NCBI RefSeq assembly: GCF_037577855.1
Contig: NZ_JBAKFX010000033.1
Span: forward strand, 1 to 46,224
Reading direction: 5' to 3'
Source of the DNA: Dethiothermospora halolimnae
GTDB taxonomy: Bacteria > Bacillota > Clostridia > Tissierellales > VENL01
DNA length: 46,224 bases
Shown: positions 25,292 through 33,696 of the stretch, in pieces
How positions within the stretch are numbered: the stretch's first letter is position 1
Layout of the letters: each line of letters begins with the position of its first letter
Translations under genes and position numbers: made by a program
Notes under the pieces: model-generated
Seen by the model: the letters and a program-made list of their open reading frames with translations, nothing else
Told to the model about the DNA's origin: nothing
Database searches by the model: none

Positions 25292-26434
25292 ATGAGCACA
25301 CATCATGGCGGACCTGTAACACTAAAACCCATAGGTGAAATCGCTAAATATATAAAAAACTTGATACCGGCGAATATACCTGAGACTTATGGGCTGAAGC
25401 CCAGGTTTGAAAACGTTGCAAGGGAAGAAAATATACGACAAGGGGTTATTGCCTTTAGGAATTTTTTATATTTATTTTGTGACCGCTTAATCTCAGATGG
25501 ACATCTATATGTCAAGGCGAAAAAAAATCCAAAGAGTGCCACAGATTATCCTTTTTTATATAATATTACAGACCTTTTAGCTGACATAGGTTATCATAGT
25601 GAACTGTCTGAAAGGGGTGATTCATTATTAATAACTGAAATACCATCATTTACTGCCTCAATTGATGAGAAAGGAAATATAAAGAAGCCTAAAAACTCTG
25701 CTTCTAAGCTACTTAAATGTTTGCGGTTTTTAACTTTATGTGGTTTTGTTTTTACTGGTATTGATTTAAAAGCAAAGAGGCTTAAGATTTCGGAAGTACA
25801 ATTATTAGAAGTATCATATCCCAGTGATCCCATTTTGTTGACAGGGTTAAAAGTTATGGCGATTGCAGATATAGAGCTGCGAAGGAAAAGGTATAAGAAC
25901 GACCATAATCACGATAATCTTCTGCGGTGTGATTATAGGTTAATAAAAGCAGAAGATACGGATGAACTCGATGTTTTGAAAGATTTTTTACATCCCTTAC
26001 CTGAAAAAGTCCAAAAGCTGGCATTAGAATTACATAGGCGCTATATAGATATGGGAATGACTTGCGTAACGATCATATCAACATTCGAAGTTCATTTTGC
26101 TTATTCATATGTGAAGAATAGCCGGAGGGTCTTATCGTCACGGGAAGTATATCAGCGAAGAGTATGGGAGTTTGCCTTATCTACGAGAGATGGTTATTGT
26201 TTAGTTATAAGAGCCAAAAAAACGGATAAATATGGGGATGTTATTGAAAAATTCCCTTTATCTTTACAGGAAAAAATTGCAAAGGGGTATGGTTGTGATA
26301 GGAAGCTGCATAATGAACCCTGTCAGCGGGGTTGTCAGGGGTTTCGCATATCTTTGGATGACTCAATATTAGATATCAGCAGGAGTATTGAAACATGGCT
26401 TGATAATGAGGTGTCGTTTAAATTAAGAAAATGA
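25292..26434 (+). CDS. Conserved-looking protein of unknown function, 380 aa
   Basis: The ATG follows AAAGGAGGAAAAAA, so it is well expressed. There is no signal peptide or transmembrane segment. Features seen: LKCLRFLTLCGFVFTGIDLK (amphipathic), VMAIADIELRRKRYKNDHNH with DNLLRCDYRLIKAEDTDELD, and a cysteine-bearing C-terminus (GYGCDRKLHNEPCQRGCQGF) that could bind a metal. The family is not recognised. The base composition is higher in G+C than the neighbours, like the DUF6273 gene before it. The 25085-25291 spacer holds a stop-broken frame (EEIYSFGNHETFT). Confidence 0.7.
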   Translation: MSTHHGGPVTLKPIGEIAKYIKNLIPANIPETYGLKPRFENVAREENIRQGVIAFRNFLYLFCDRLISDGHLYVKAKKNPKSATDYPFLYNITDLLADIGYHSELSERGDSLLITEIPSFTASIDEKGNIKKPKNSASKLLKCLRFLTLCGFVFTGIDLKAKRLKISEVQLLEVSYPSDPILLTGLKVMAIADIELRRKRYKNDHNHDNLLRCDYRLIKAEDTDELDVLKDFLHPLPEKVQKLALELHRRYIDMGMTCVTIISTFEVHFAYSYVKNSRRVLSSREVYQRRVWEFALSTRDGYCLVIRAKKTDKYGDVIEKFPLSLQEKIAKGYGCDRKLHNEPCQRGCQGFRISLDDSILDISRSIETWLDNEVSFKLRK

Positions 26435-26505
26435 GCGCTTGCTGTGTGATTAGCGGAAAAGTGTTTAAGTTAAAAAAATTATATTTTGAATGGAGGAAAT
26501 TAAAA

Positions 26506-26982
26506 ATGAGTAAATATGAAAATGCAATCAAACTTATGGAGGAATTCTGTGGAAATGGTAAAGACAATGTTGTTGCCCTTGCCACAATATCATTGTCGCC
26601 CAATGATGCTGGCAATCCCCGACCTGCTGTTCGCATGGTTGATGCATATTATGAAGATGGGGTATTTTATATTTCTTCAGCTTCGTGGAAAAATAAAACA
26701 CTGGAGATTGAGAAGAACAATGAGGTATCTATTTGTGGATTAGACTTGTTCACTGCTCATGGTATAGCTGAGAATCTCGGCTGGGTTAAGGACGAGAAGA
26801 ATGCAGAAATCAGAGCCAAGATGAAAAAAATCTTCCCATGGTTTGACGATCACGGTGGCGAGGAGAGTCCAGATTCAATCGTTCTGCGTATCACCCTCAC
26901 AGAAGGAAGGATTACTGACAACGAAAAAAAATACGGCGAATGGCAATATAAAGTTGATTTTGTGAATAAGACGGCGAAGTAA
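26506..26982 (+). CDS. Pyridoxamine 5'-phosphate oxidase-like flavoprotein
   Basis: A 158-residue protein with a split-barrel FMN fold: VVALATISLSPNDAGNPRPA, VRMVDAYYEDGVFYISSASW, KNKTLEIEKNNEVSIC. This is the general-stress/PNPOx-like group that binds FMN, F420 or haem. The ATG is behind TGGAGGAAATTAAAA. An in-frame ATG at 26431 overlaps the previous gene. The substrate is unknown. It lies in the same orientation 71 bp after the unknown protein. Confidence 0.8.
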   Translation: MSKYENAIKLMEEFCGNGKDNVVALATISLSPNDAGNPRPAVRMVDAYYEDGVFYISSASWKNKTLEIEKNNEVSICGLDLFTAHGIAENLGWVKDEKNAEIRAKMKKIFPWFDDHGGEESPDSIVLRITLTEGRITDNEKKYGEWQYKVDFVNKTAK

Positions 26983-27123
26983 GTCAATGTGTATCTGAAA
27001 TATAATTTTTAGGAAAATAAAAGAAAGTTCGATAATTACCACATATACAATTAAATGGATTAACATTAGTTTACATAATCGTGTTAAAATATTAAGGACT
27101 ATAATTTTAGAAAGAGGATGTAT

Positions 27124-28797
27124 ATGTTTAATTCATTTAAAATAAGAAATATCAAGAAAACAGTATTGACAGGAATCCTAGCAGGTATGGTTCTAAGCAA
27201 CAACATGGCTATTGCAGATGATTTTACAATAAAGGACTTGGACAAGAGTTCCGATTATGCCAAGGAAGCAATAGTTAATCTTACTAATCAAAAAATAATT
27301 CAAGGAGATGAGCACGGATACTTTAATCCCAATAAAACTTTAACTAGGGCAGAGATGGTTACTTTGATTGTAAGGGTATTAGGATTAGATATTGACAATA
27401 TTCCTAGTAATGGAACATTTACTGATGTTCCTAAAGGTCACTGGGCAAATCCCTATATTGAAGCTGCCCATCAAGAGGGGATTGTAAATGGAATCTCTAA
27501 GGATTATTTTGATGTTGACGGTATATGCACCCGGGAGGAAATGACAACTTTATTCGTGAGAGCCCTTGGGATTACACCAGATGATATTAGAGTACAATTA
27601 GGTAGGGAAAACTTAGATAAACTAGAAGATAAAAATCAAATCTCTGATTGGGCAAAGGACTATGTTGAATTTGCGATGGCAAAGGGAATTATTCATGGGA
27701 CAACCAATGTAACATTCCATCCTAAGGGTAATGCACCGAGGGAGCAAGCAGCAGTGGTTACCTATAGATTTCTCCGTAGCAAAGATGATATTTTATCATC
27801 TATCACTGATAAAAAAACTATTAAGGAGATAGCTAAATATAAAGATAGTGTGGTTATGTTAGAAAGTTTTAACTATGATAATCAACCAATATCACAAGGT
27901 AGCGGTTTTTATATTGGAAATGGATTGTTTGTAACTAATTATAATGTGTTACTTGGAAGTAATAACTTTGTAATAACTGATAATGAAGGAGATAGATACG
28001 AAGTTGAAGGCATTGCTAGATACGATGAAGATATGGACTTTGCAGTTGTTAAAACAAAGGAAATGGTTAACATGGAACCACTTAAGATTGGTTCAAGTGA
28101 TATGATTTCAAAGGGAGATCAAATAGTTACTATTGGGAACCCACAGGGACTACAAAATACAGTATCTGATGGAACTGTCAGTGGAAGAAGAAATCTTAGA
28201 TATGGCTATAATGGTAATTTAAATTTAATTCAAATCACAACACCTATTAGTGAAGAAAGTTCAGGAGGGGCACTATTTAATATTCATGGATACGTAGTTG
28301 GTATTACCAGTGATGTAATGGGAGATGGAGAATTGAATTTTGCTATACCCATAGATAATTTTAAAGAAATAATCGATCAATTGAAATTTGCACCATTTGA
28401 AAATATAAAGGTATATGATATGAGTGATGAGATTGATGGTTATTTAGATAAGTCAGATGCTAGCATTAAATTTATTATAAATAAAGCCTTCAAGGCTTTA
28501 GAAGATGAAAATCTTAATGCTTTTATGTCAACAGTACATCATTTTAATCCTTCATATAGATCATTACCAGCCACATATAATGAGCTATTTGCAAATTCCA
28601 ATTTTAACTACAAAGTAACAGATATAGAAGTGGAAGAAAAAGATGAAGACTATGCAATGGTCAATGTAAAATACACTCTATCTGACCCAGATGATTCAAG
28701 CTTTGAATCAATTGAGATACAAGGCCAATATGCTTTGGCTAAAGAACATGGAGAATGGAGAATATATTTTGCACAGGAATCGTTAATAGAAGAATAG
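27124..28797 (+). CDS. SLH-domain protein with HtrA-like protease domain lacking the catalytic His
   Basis: A 557-residue protein. Order: signal peptide (about 1-32), three S-layer-homology domains (about 35-90, 93-150 and 155-215: GYFNPNKTLTRAEMVTLIVR, FTDVPKGHWANPYIEAAHQE, WAKDYVEFAMAKGIIHG), a trypsin/HtrA-type domain (about 235-425) and an NTF2-like C-terminal domain (about 440-555). SLH domains bind pyruvylated cell-wall polymer, so the protein is on the cell surface. The triad is altered: the usual TNxHV is TNYNV (Asn274), while Asp305 (MDFAVV) and Ser380 (SSGGAL) remain. It is probably a non-hydrolytic binder. The ATG at 27118 overlaps the ribosome site, so 27124 is used. Confidence 0.88.
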   Translation: MFNSFKIRNIKKTVLTGILAGMVLSNNMAIADDFTIKDLDKSSDYAKEAIVNLTNQKIIQGDEHGYFNPNKTLTRAEMVTLIVRVLGLDIDNIPSNGTFTDVPKGHWANPYIEAAHQEGIVNGISKDYFDVDGICTREEMTTLFVRALGITPDDIRVQLGRENLDKLEDKNQISDWAKDYVEFAMAKGIIHGTTNVTFHPKGNAPREQAAVVTYRFLRSKDDILSSITDKKTIKEIAKYKDSVVMLESFNYDNQPISQGSGFYIGNGLFVTNYNVLLGSNNFVITDNEGDRYEVEGIARYDEDMDFAVVKTKEMVNMEPLKIGSSDMISKGDQIVTIGNPQGLQNTVSDGTVSGRRNLRYGYNGNLNLIQITTPISEESSGGALFNIHGYVVGITSDVMGDGELNFAIPIDNFKEIIDQLKFAPFENIKVYDMSDEIDGYLDKSDASIKFIINKAFKALEDENLNAFMSTVHHFNPSYRSLPATYNELFANSNFNYKVTDIEVEEKDEDYAMVNVKYTLSDPDDSSFESIEIQGQYALAKEHGEWRIYFAQESLIEE

Positions 28798-28858
28798 GGA
28801 TAATAGAATAAAAATATTAGAATAAGTTATATTAATTAATTTTTTATCTTTAGTTTAT

Positions 28859-28899
28859 AAAAGTTATGGGGGCTAGATTTCCATGACTTTTCTTTTTTT
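28859..28899 (+). terminator. Terminator after the SLH protein gene
   Basis: AAAAGTTATGG, loop GGGCTAGATTT, CCATGACTTTT (one G-U), then CTTTTTTTA. The remainder of the 28798-29170 spacer has a TATAAT at 28917-28922 with a weak -35 and no recognisable gene. Confidence 0.8.
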
Positions 28900-29170
28900 A
28901 TACAATTGATCCTGTGTTATAATATGGCAAGATAAGCAAGAGAAAAAAGTAGCACAGAAATATATCATATAATGTTAAATGAAAGACATTTTAATCGTCA
29001 TGTATTTGAAAATATGATAAAATAAAAATTGAGGATAAATATCCCAAAAACTGCAACAAAGGGAAACTACACAGGAATAAGTAAGTTTAGTACATAAGTT
29101 GAGTGACGGTGAAATGTTATGAAGGCTTAAGTTGTTCTAAATATATTTTTAGAAAGAGGGGGAGATAGGT

Positions 29171-30001
29171 ATGCTCAAGAAAGTAGATTTAAATAATTTA
29201 AATGAGGTTGTTGACTTAGCTTATCAAATGAATTGTGATGAGAGGACATCTTGTAAAGCACCATTTCTTAAGGATAGAAAAACGATAGAAAAACGTTTTA
29301 TCAAAACATTAGAACATCCTAAAGAAGTAATCATCGCAGAATATACAGATAATGAGTTGAAGGGAGTATTTTCTTATTTAGTAGACCAAGATAGTAGATA
29401 TTTGGAGTGCATAAGTGGCTTTTTTAAGGATGAAAAAACATTAGATCATATAATAAACTATATGAAGAATAACTATAGAGGTTGGCATATGGACCTTGTT
29501 TTTCCTAAGGAAAATACTATGGTGTTAAATTATTTGAAAAAAATTAATGGAAACTTTGATCCAGTACAGCTAGACATGGAATTAGAAGTGGGTGAACTAA
29601 AAGTACAGGAAATCAAAAGTAATTTAAATATTTTTGAATATGATGAAAAGTATTATGAGGAATATCATAAAATACATACCACCAACTGCTATTGGATAGC
29701 AGAGAAGATTGTAAAAGCATTAGATAAATTTAACATTTATTTAGCTGTTGACAATGATGAGGTTGTAGGATATTTGGATATATCAAAGAAGAACGACATA
29801 TATGATTTATTTGTAAAAGAGTCATTAAGGGGAAAAGGGTATGGAAGAGCTCTTATGCAAATGGGAATAAATCAAGCAATAGAGAACGAGGGAAAAATAA
29901 TTTTAAATGTAAATGAGGACAATGAAATAGCATATCAGTTATATAAAAGTCTTGGGTTTAAGGAGTATGGTAACTCAGTTACGGTTGGTGTTGAGTTGTG
30001 A
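29171..30001 (+). CDS. GNAT family acetyltransferase, double-domain
   Basis: A 276-residue protein. The C-terminal half is a GNAT domain with motif A (LFVKESLRGKGYGRALMQMG) and motif B (IAYQLYKSLGFKEYG). The N-terminal half (HPKEVIIAEYTDNELKGVFS) looks like a degenerate second GNAT fold. It would transfer an acyl group from acyl-CoA to an unknown amine. The start ATG is behind GAGGGGGAGATAGGT. Its stop overlaps the start of the next gene by four bases (GTGA), so the two are translationally coupled. Confidence 0.82.
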   Translation: MLKKVDLNNLNEVVDLAYQMNCDERTSCKAPFLKDRKTIEKRFIKTLEHPKEVIIAEYTDNELKGVFSYLVDQDSRYLECISGFFKDEKTLDHIINYMKNNYRGWHMDLVFPKENTMVLNYLKKINGNFDPVQLDMELEVGELKVQEIKSNLNIFEYDEKYYEEYHKIHTTNCYWIAEKIVKALDKFNIYLAVDNDEVVGYLDISKKNDIYDLFVKESLRGKGYGRALMQMGINQAIENEGKIILNVNEDNEIAYQLYKSLGFKEYGNSVTVGVEL

Positions 30002-30912
30002 GAAAGTATAGAAATATTTTAAGTGTTATTCTATTTTTTATGGTTGCTTTTTTAATCACAAAAAATACTTGTTATGGAGAAAGTATATCAAAGGTTTATA
30101 GTGAAGGGGATAAAGAGATTTGGAGTAAATATTTAAAAACTATGGAAGACCAAAATATAAGTTATGAGGAGAAGTCACAAGAAGTTCTTCAATTATTAAA
30201 ACTTTGTGACGGCAGGGGTGGTCCTAAAATATACTCACAAAAGGTTCAAATGCTAAAAGGACCTGCTTTACCATCAGGAATTAGTACGGAGGATTTCTTT
30301 AATATTCTAAAAGATAGGGATTCTATTATTAAAAATACACATAATATAGAGCTTCCTATATTTATTAAAAATTGGAGTTCTGGTAATGGACAAAAACCGA
30401 GACGCTTCAATGATAGTATAACAAATTATTTCCAAGAGCTTTTTTTATCTATACATAATAATTTTCCAGATACTAAATTAAATGTCCTTGATCTTTTCCA
30501 CGGACACATGATTATTGATAAAAGAAGCAATCCTAATGATATACTTATTGTATTTCACAGTAAAGAATATCCTTTGGATTTAGAAAAGAGAAAAAATGAA
30601 AGTGCCTTAAAAGAATATCCGAATATTGAAACGTTTCAAACTGGAACAAATTCATATTTAAAAAGAAATTATATTTGGTCTTTACGTAAAAATAAAATTT
30701 GGAGAATTAATACTTCAGAAGAAACAGGTTTTCACAATCTTATAAAATCTCCAATATATGAATTTTATCCAGAACTTGTTAGTAGAGCTAATACAGCTCA
30801 AGAAAATTATTTAGGAGAAACTATTCGTGATATAAATTTCTTTTTAGAACATAAGGGTGAAAAGATTAAACCTTTTATAACCCAGGGGGCTGGGACTCCT
30901 TCTTTTCCTTAA
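29998..30912 (+). CDS. Secreted protein of unknown function
   Basis: A 304-residue protein with a signal peptide (ILSVILFFMVAFLITKNTCYG, cleavage near residue 27). The mature part is polar, with NVLDLFHGHMIIDKRS, DILIVFHSKEYPLD and KGPALPSGISTEDF. No lipobox is evident (NTCYG is a poor match). The family is not recognised. It starts with GTG overlapping the GNAT stop codon and so is made together with it. The 30913-31130 stretch that follows has no gene. Confidence 0.65.
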   Translation: MRKYRNILSVILFFMVAFLITKNTCYGESISKVYSEGDKEIWSKYLKTMEDQNISYEEKSQEVLQLLKLCDGRGGPKIYSQKVQMLKGPALPSGISTEDFFNILKDRDSIIKNTHNIELPIFIKNWSSGNGQKPRRFNDSITNYFQELFLSIHNNFPDTKLNVLDLFHGHMIIDKRSNPNDILIVFHSKEYPLDLEKRKNESALKEYPNIETFQTGTNSYLKRNYIWSLRKNKIWRINTSEETGFHNLIKSPIYEFYPELVSRANTAQENYLGETIRDINFFLEHKGEKIKPFITQGAGTPSFP

Positions 30913-31130
30913 AGAACAAAGATGGACTGAACCTTCACTAGAGAAAATATAAAAGAGTAAAGAGAATAGATTAGGATGGTTTTCTTCTTTAGGGTATTGT
31001 CCTATTTATGTTCTATACGACAAATGTCCTAACACATAGGGGTAGTGAAAAGAATCTTTAAAGATAAGGACAGTGAGTTGCTAAAAATTGCAATTTAATA
31101 GAAAAAAACTACAAAAGAGTGTGTTATAAG

Positions 31131-31373
31131 TTGAGTAAAGTATATTTTATTAAAAATCCAGAAGCTAATTATGATCAGCTTGGAAAAGATGCTTCAGAAC
31201 TTTTGAAAAGAATAGTATCAGAAACAGAACATAGTTTTGAAAAGGAAGTACCTATAAAAGTTCATTAGCCCATGGTTTTATCCAGATTCCAATTATAATA
31301 GTAGACGGAGAGTTAGGCTTAGAATATGATGAAGTAGAAATAAATAAAGACTTTTTCGATAAATCTAAAATAA
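31131..31373 (+). pseudogene. Broken partial copy of the DUF362/ferredoxin gene
   Basis: From the TTG at 31131 the sequence is nearly identical to the intact gene at 40250: SKVYFIKNPEANYDQLGKDA onward for about 46 codons. It then jumps at CATTAGCCCATGG across about 160 bp of the parent (about 40384-40544), continues through LEYDEVEINKDFFDKS and stops matching at about 31373. The upstream ribosome-site region also matches. It lacks both ferredoxin motifs and cannot make a working protein. It lies just before truA. Confidence 0.92.
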
Positions 31374-31445
31374 TATATTATAATAAGCATATATTTATAT
31401 GGAAAATATAGATTAAGAAAGTTGTTTTATGAAAAGGAGAATAAT

Positions 31446-32183
31446 ATGAATAATTATAAATTAAAGGTCCAATACGATGGCGGACGTTACAGAGGTTGGC
31501 AAAGGCTTGGTAATGGTGGAAATACAATTCAAGGAAAAATCGAAGAGGTTTTGTCAAAGCTAGTAGGTGAAGAAATTAAAATTAATGGATGTAGTAGAAC
31601 AGATTCAGGGGTTCATGCCCTGGCTCAAATAGCTAATTTTAAATCTAATAAAAAATTTACTGAAGTCGAAGTGAAAAAATATTTAAATAAATATTTACCT
31701 CAGGATATTAGTATAACTGAAGTTAGATTGGTTGCTGAAAGTTTTCATCCAAGATATAATGCTAAAGAAAAAACTTACTTATATAAGATTTGGAATAAGG
31801 AGTATACAAATCCTTTCATGAGAAAATATAGTATGCATATTGATAGAAAATTGGATATAAAAAGAATGGAAACTGCATCTCGATTTTTCGTTGGTGAACA
31901 TGATTTCACTGCTTTTTCAAATGCTAAGTCTAAGAAAAAATCTAAGGTTCGTGAAATATATTCTATTAATATAGAAGAAAATCAAGGGTTTGTGGAAATC
32001 AGAGTACGAGGTAATGGCTTCCTTTACAATATGGTTAGAAAAATTGTAGGTGCGTTAATAAAAGTTGGACTATATGAGATGGGTCCAGAAGACATATTAA
32101 AAATCATAGATTCAAAAGAACGAAAACATGTAGGAATAATGGCAGAGGCATGTGGACTTTATTTGGAAAAAATTAAATTTTAA
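31446..32183 (+). CDS. truA: tRNA pseudouridine synthase A
   Basis: A 245-residue protein, the normal TruA length. Motifs: YKLKVQYDGGRYRGWQRL at the start, GCSRTDSGVHALAQ with the catalytic Asp, HPRYNAKEKTYLYKI, FVGEHDFTAFSNAKSK and GNGFLYNMVRKIVGALI. It converts U38-U40 of the anticodon stem-loop to pseudouridine. The ATG at 31446 follows AAAAGGAGAATA. A start at 31422 is in frame but has no ribosome site. Confidence 0.95.
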   Translation: MNNYKLKVQYDGGRYRGWQRLGNGGNTIQGKIEEVLSKLVGEEIKINGCSRTDSGVHALAQIANFKSNKKFTEVEVKKYLNKYLPQDISITEVRLVAESFHPRYNAKEKTYLYKIWNKEYTNPFMRKYSMHIDRKLDIKRMETASRFFVGEHDFTAFSNAKSKKKSKVREIYSINIEENQGFVEIRVRGNGFLYNMVRKIVGALIKVGLYEMGPEDILKIIDSKERKHVGIMAEACGLYLEKIKF

Positions 32184-32249
32184 AATAGAAAACTTTAAGA
32201 ACCAGGTTTTAGAAAAACGAACAATGAACCTTCATATCTTATCGAACTA

Positions 32250-32278
32250 CCCCCTTTAATTATGAGGGGGCTATTTTT
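32250..32278 (+). terminator. truA terminator
   Basis: CCCCCT, short AT loop, AGGGGG, then CTATTTTTA, 66 bp after the truA stop codon. Confidence 0.75.
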
Positions 32279-32463
32279 ATGCAAAATATATAACCATAAC
32301 AAGGAGGAGTTTTGAATGTCTGAATAGAATAATTAAGATAAAAGACAAATGGAAATTTTATTATAAATTGGTTAATGATATTTTTTCGATAAATGGCGAC
32401 AGAGAAAGTCGAGTTAATTTTGTAGAGTGTATTATATGATTAAATAGAAAGGGGGAGAAATCA

Positions 32464-33333
32464 TTGAAATGGGTCGAACGGATTAATGATACAATTAACT
32501 ATATAGAAAATAATTTAGATAAAGATATTTCTTATGATGAAATTGAAAAAATTTCAGTATGTTCCATATATAATTTTCAACGAATGTTTTCCTATATAGC
32601 AGATAGACCATTAAGTGAATATATAAGGAATAGAAGACTTACTTTAGCTGCATTTGATATTCTAAATAGTAAAGATAATATTATAGACATCGCAATGAAA
32701 TATGGATATACTTCCCATGACTCTTTTACGAGAGCTTTTAAAAAGTTCCATGGAGTCTTGCCATCAAAAGTACGAACAGGTACAGTCATGCTAAAATCTT
32801 GTCCAAAAACCTCCTTTCAAATAGCAATAAAAGGAGAATGTTATATGAATTATCAAATTGAAAAATGGCCAGCTCTTACAATTTCAGGAATAAAGAAAAA
32901 GGTTAAAACAGATGAAGCTTTTCAAGTTATTCCGAAAATTTGGGATACGGCTGGTAGAGACGGTACTATGAAAAAATTATTTGAACTTCTTATGAAAGCA
33001 GATATGCGTCCTGCAGGACTACTTGGCGTTAGTGTTGGAGGACAGTGGGGAGAGTCAGAAGAAATGGACTACTACTTGGGTGTAACTACTCATGTTGATG
33101 TGACTGAATGTAAAGAAGTTACTGCTCCTAGTCAAATGGATCAATTAAAATTACCTAAGGCCACATGGGCAATCTTTAAAGCAAATGGACCATTACCGGA
33201 ATCTGTTCAAGACATCTATAAGAAGTTTTATACAGAATGGTTACCTAATTCGGGGTATGAACTAGATGATTTACCAGTAATAGAATGCTATTTTCAGGAT
33301 GAAAGGCAGGAAGTATGGATCCCAATAAAGTAA
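32464..33333 (+). CDS. AraC-family regulator with GyrI-like effector domain
   Basis: A 289-residue protein. The N-terminal AraC double helix-turn-helix (about 1-105) contains ISYDEIEKISVCSIYNFQRM and MKYGYTSHDSFTRAFKKFHG with the usual PSKVR end. The C-terminal GyrI-like ligand domain (about 125-289) contains YQIEKWPALTISGIKKKV and LPKATWAIFKANGPLPESVQ. Such proteins respond to small hydrophobic or cationic compounds and activate efflux or detoxification genes. The start is TTG behind AAAGGGGGAGAAATCA. The 33334-33519 spacer holds the 3' relic of another gene (frame at 33351-33473 reading TINDTNLDVNFKIVEGLTRI). Confidence 0.88.
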   Translation: MKWVERINDTINYIENNLDKDISYDEIEKISVCSIYNFQRMFSYIADRPLSEYIRNRRLTLAAFDILNSKDNIIDIAMKYGYTSHDSFTRAFKKFHGVLPSKVRTGTVMLKSCPKTSFQIAIKGECYMNYQIEKWPALTISGIKKKVKTDEAFQVIPKIWDTAGRDGTMKKLFELLMKADMRPAGLLGVSVGGQWGESEEMDYYLGVTTHVDVTECKEVTAPSQMDQLKLPKATWAIFKANGPLPESVQDIYKKFYTEWLPNSGYELDDLPVIECYFQDERQEVWIPIK

Positions 33334-33519
33334 ATTAAAAATTAAAAAGGGAATATATCTGTAGAGGTTACAATAAATGATACAAATTTAGATGTGAACT
33401 TTAAGATAGTAGAAGGACTAACAAGAATAAACAAAAATAGTCCATATAGCATTGAAAATCCTATTAGAAAATAAAATGACAAGCTTCTATCGGTAATAGA
33501 AAATTGAATTTAATAAAAG

Positions 33520-33566
33520 ATAAGCCTACTCATGCGTTAATTCGACTTAGTAGGCTTATTTTTTAT
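33520..33566 (+). terminator. Rho-independent terminator
   Basis: ATAAGCCTACT, 18-base loop, AGTAGGCTTAT, then TTTTTTAT. It follows the gene relic after the AraC-type regulator. Confidence 0.85.
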
Positions 33567-33660
33567 TTAATATGACTAAAATAATAATAATCTCACGTTT
33601 AATTTTAAATATGCAAGCTCAAAAACTATAAGTATATAAAAAATTATATTTCAAAATAAT

Positions 33661-33679
33661 AATTACTAAATAAGTAATT
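33661..33679. promoter_or_regulatory. Inverted repeat upstream of the reductase-hcp operon
   Basis: AATTACT, AAATA, AGTAATT: a perfect 7-5-7 repeat just before the AAGGAGTGAG ribosome site. It could be an operator or a small hairpin affecting translation. It does not match the HcpR/CRP (TTGTGA) or Rex patterns. Confidence 0.35.
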
Positions 33680-33696
33680 TTAAGGAGTGAGAAGTA

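Noticed and set aside
31000..31130. Riboswitch or leader RNA before the broken DUF362 copy
   Set aside because: A few short pairings are possible but no known riboswitch core was recognised and the downstream gene is dead.
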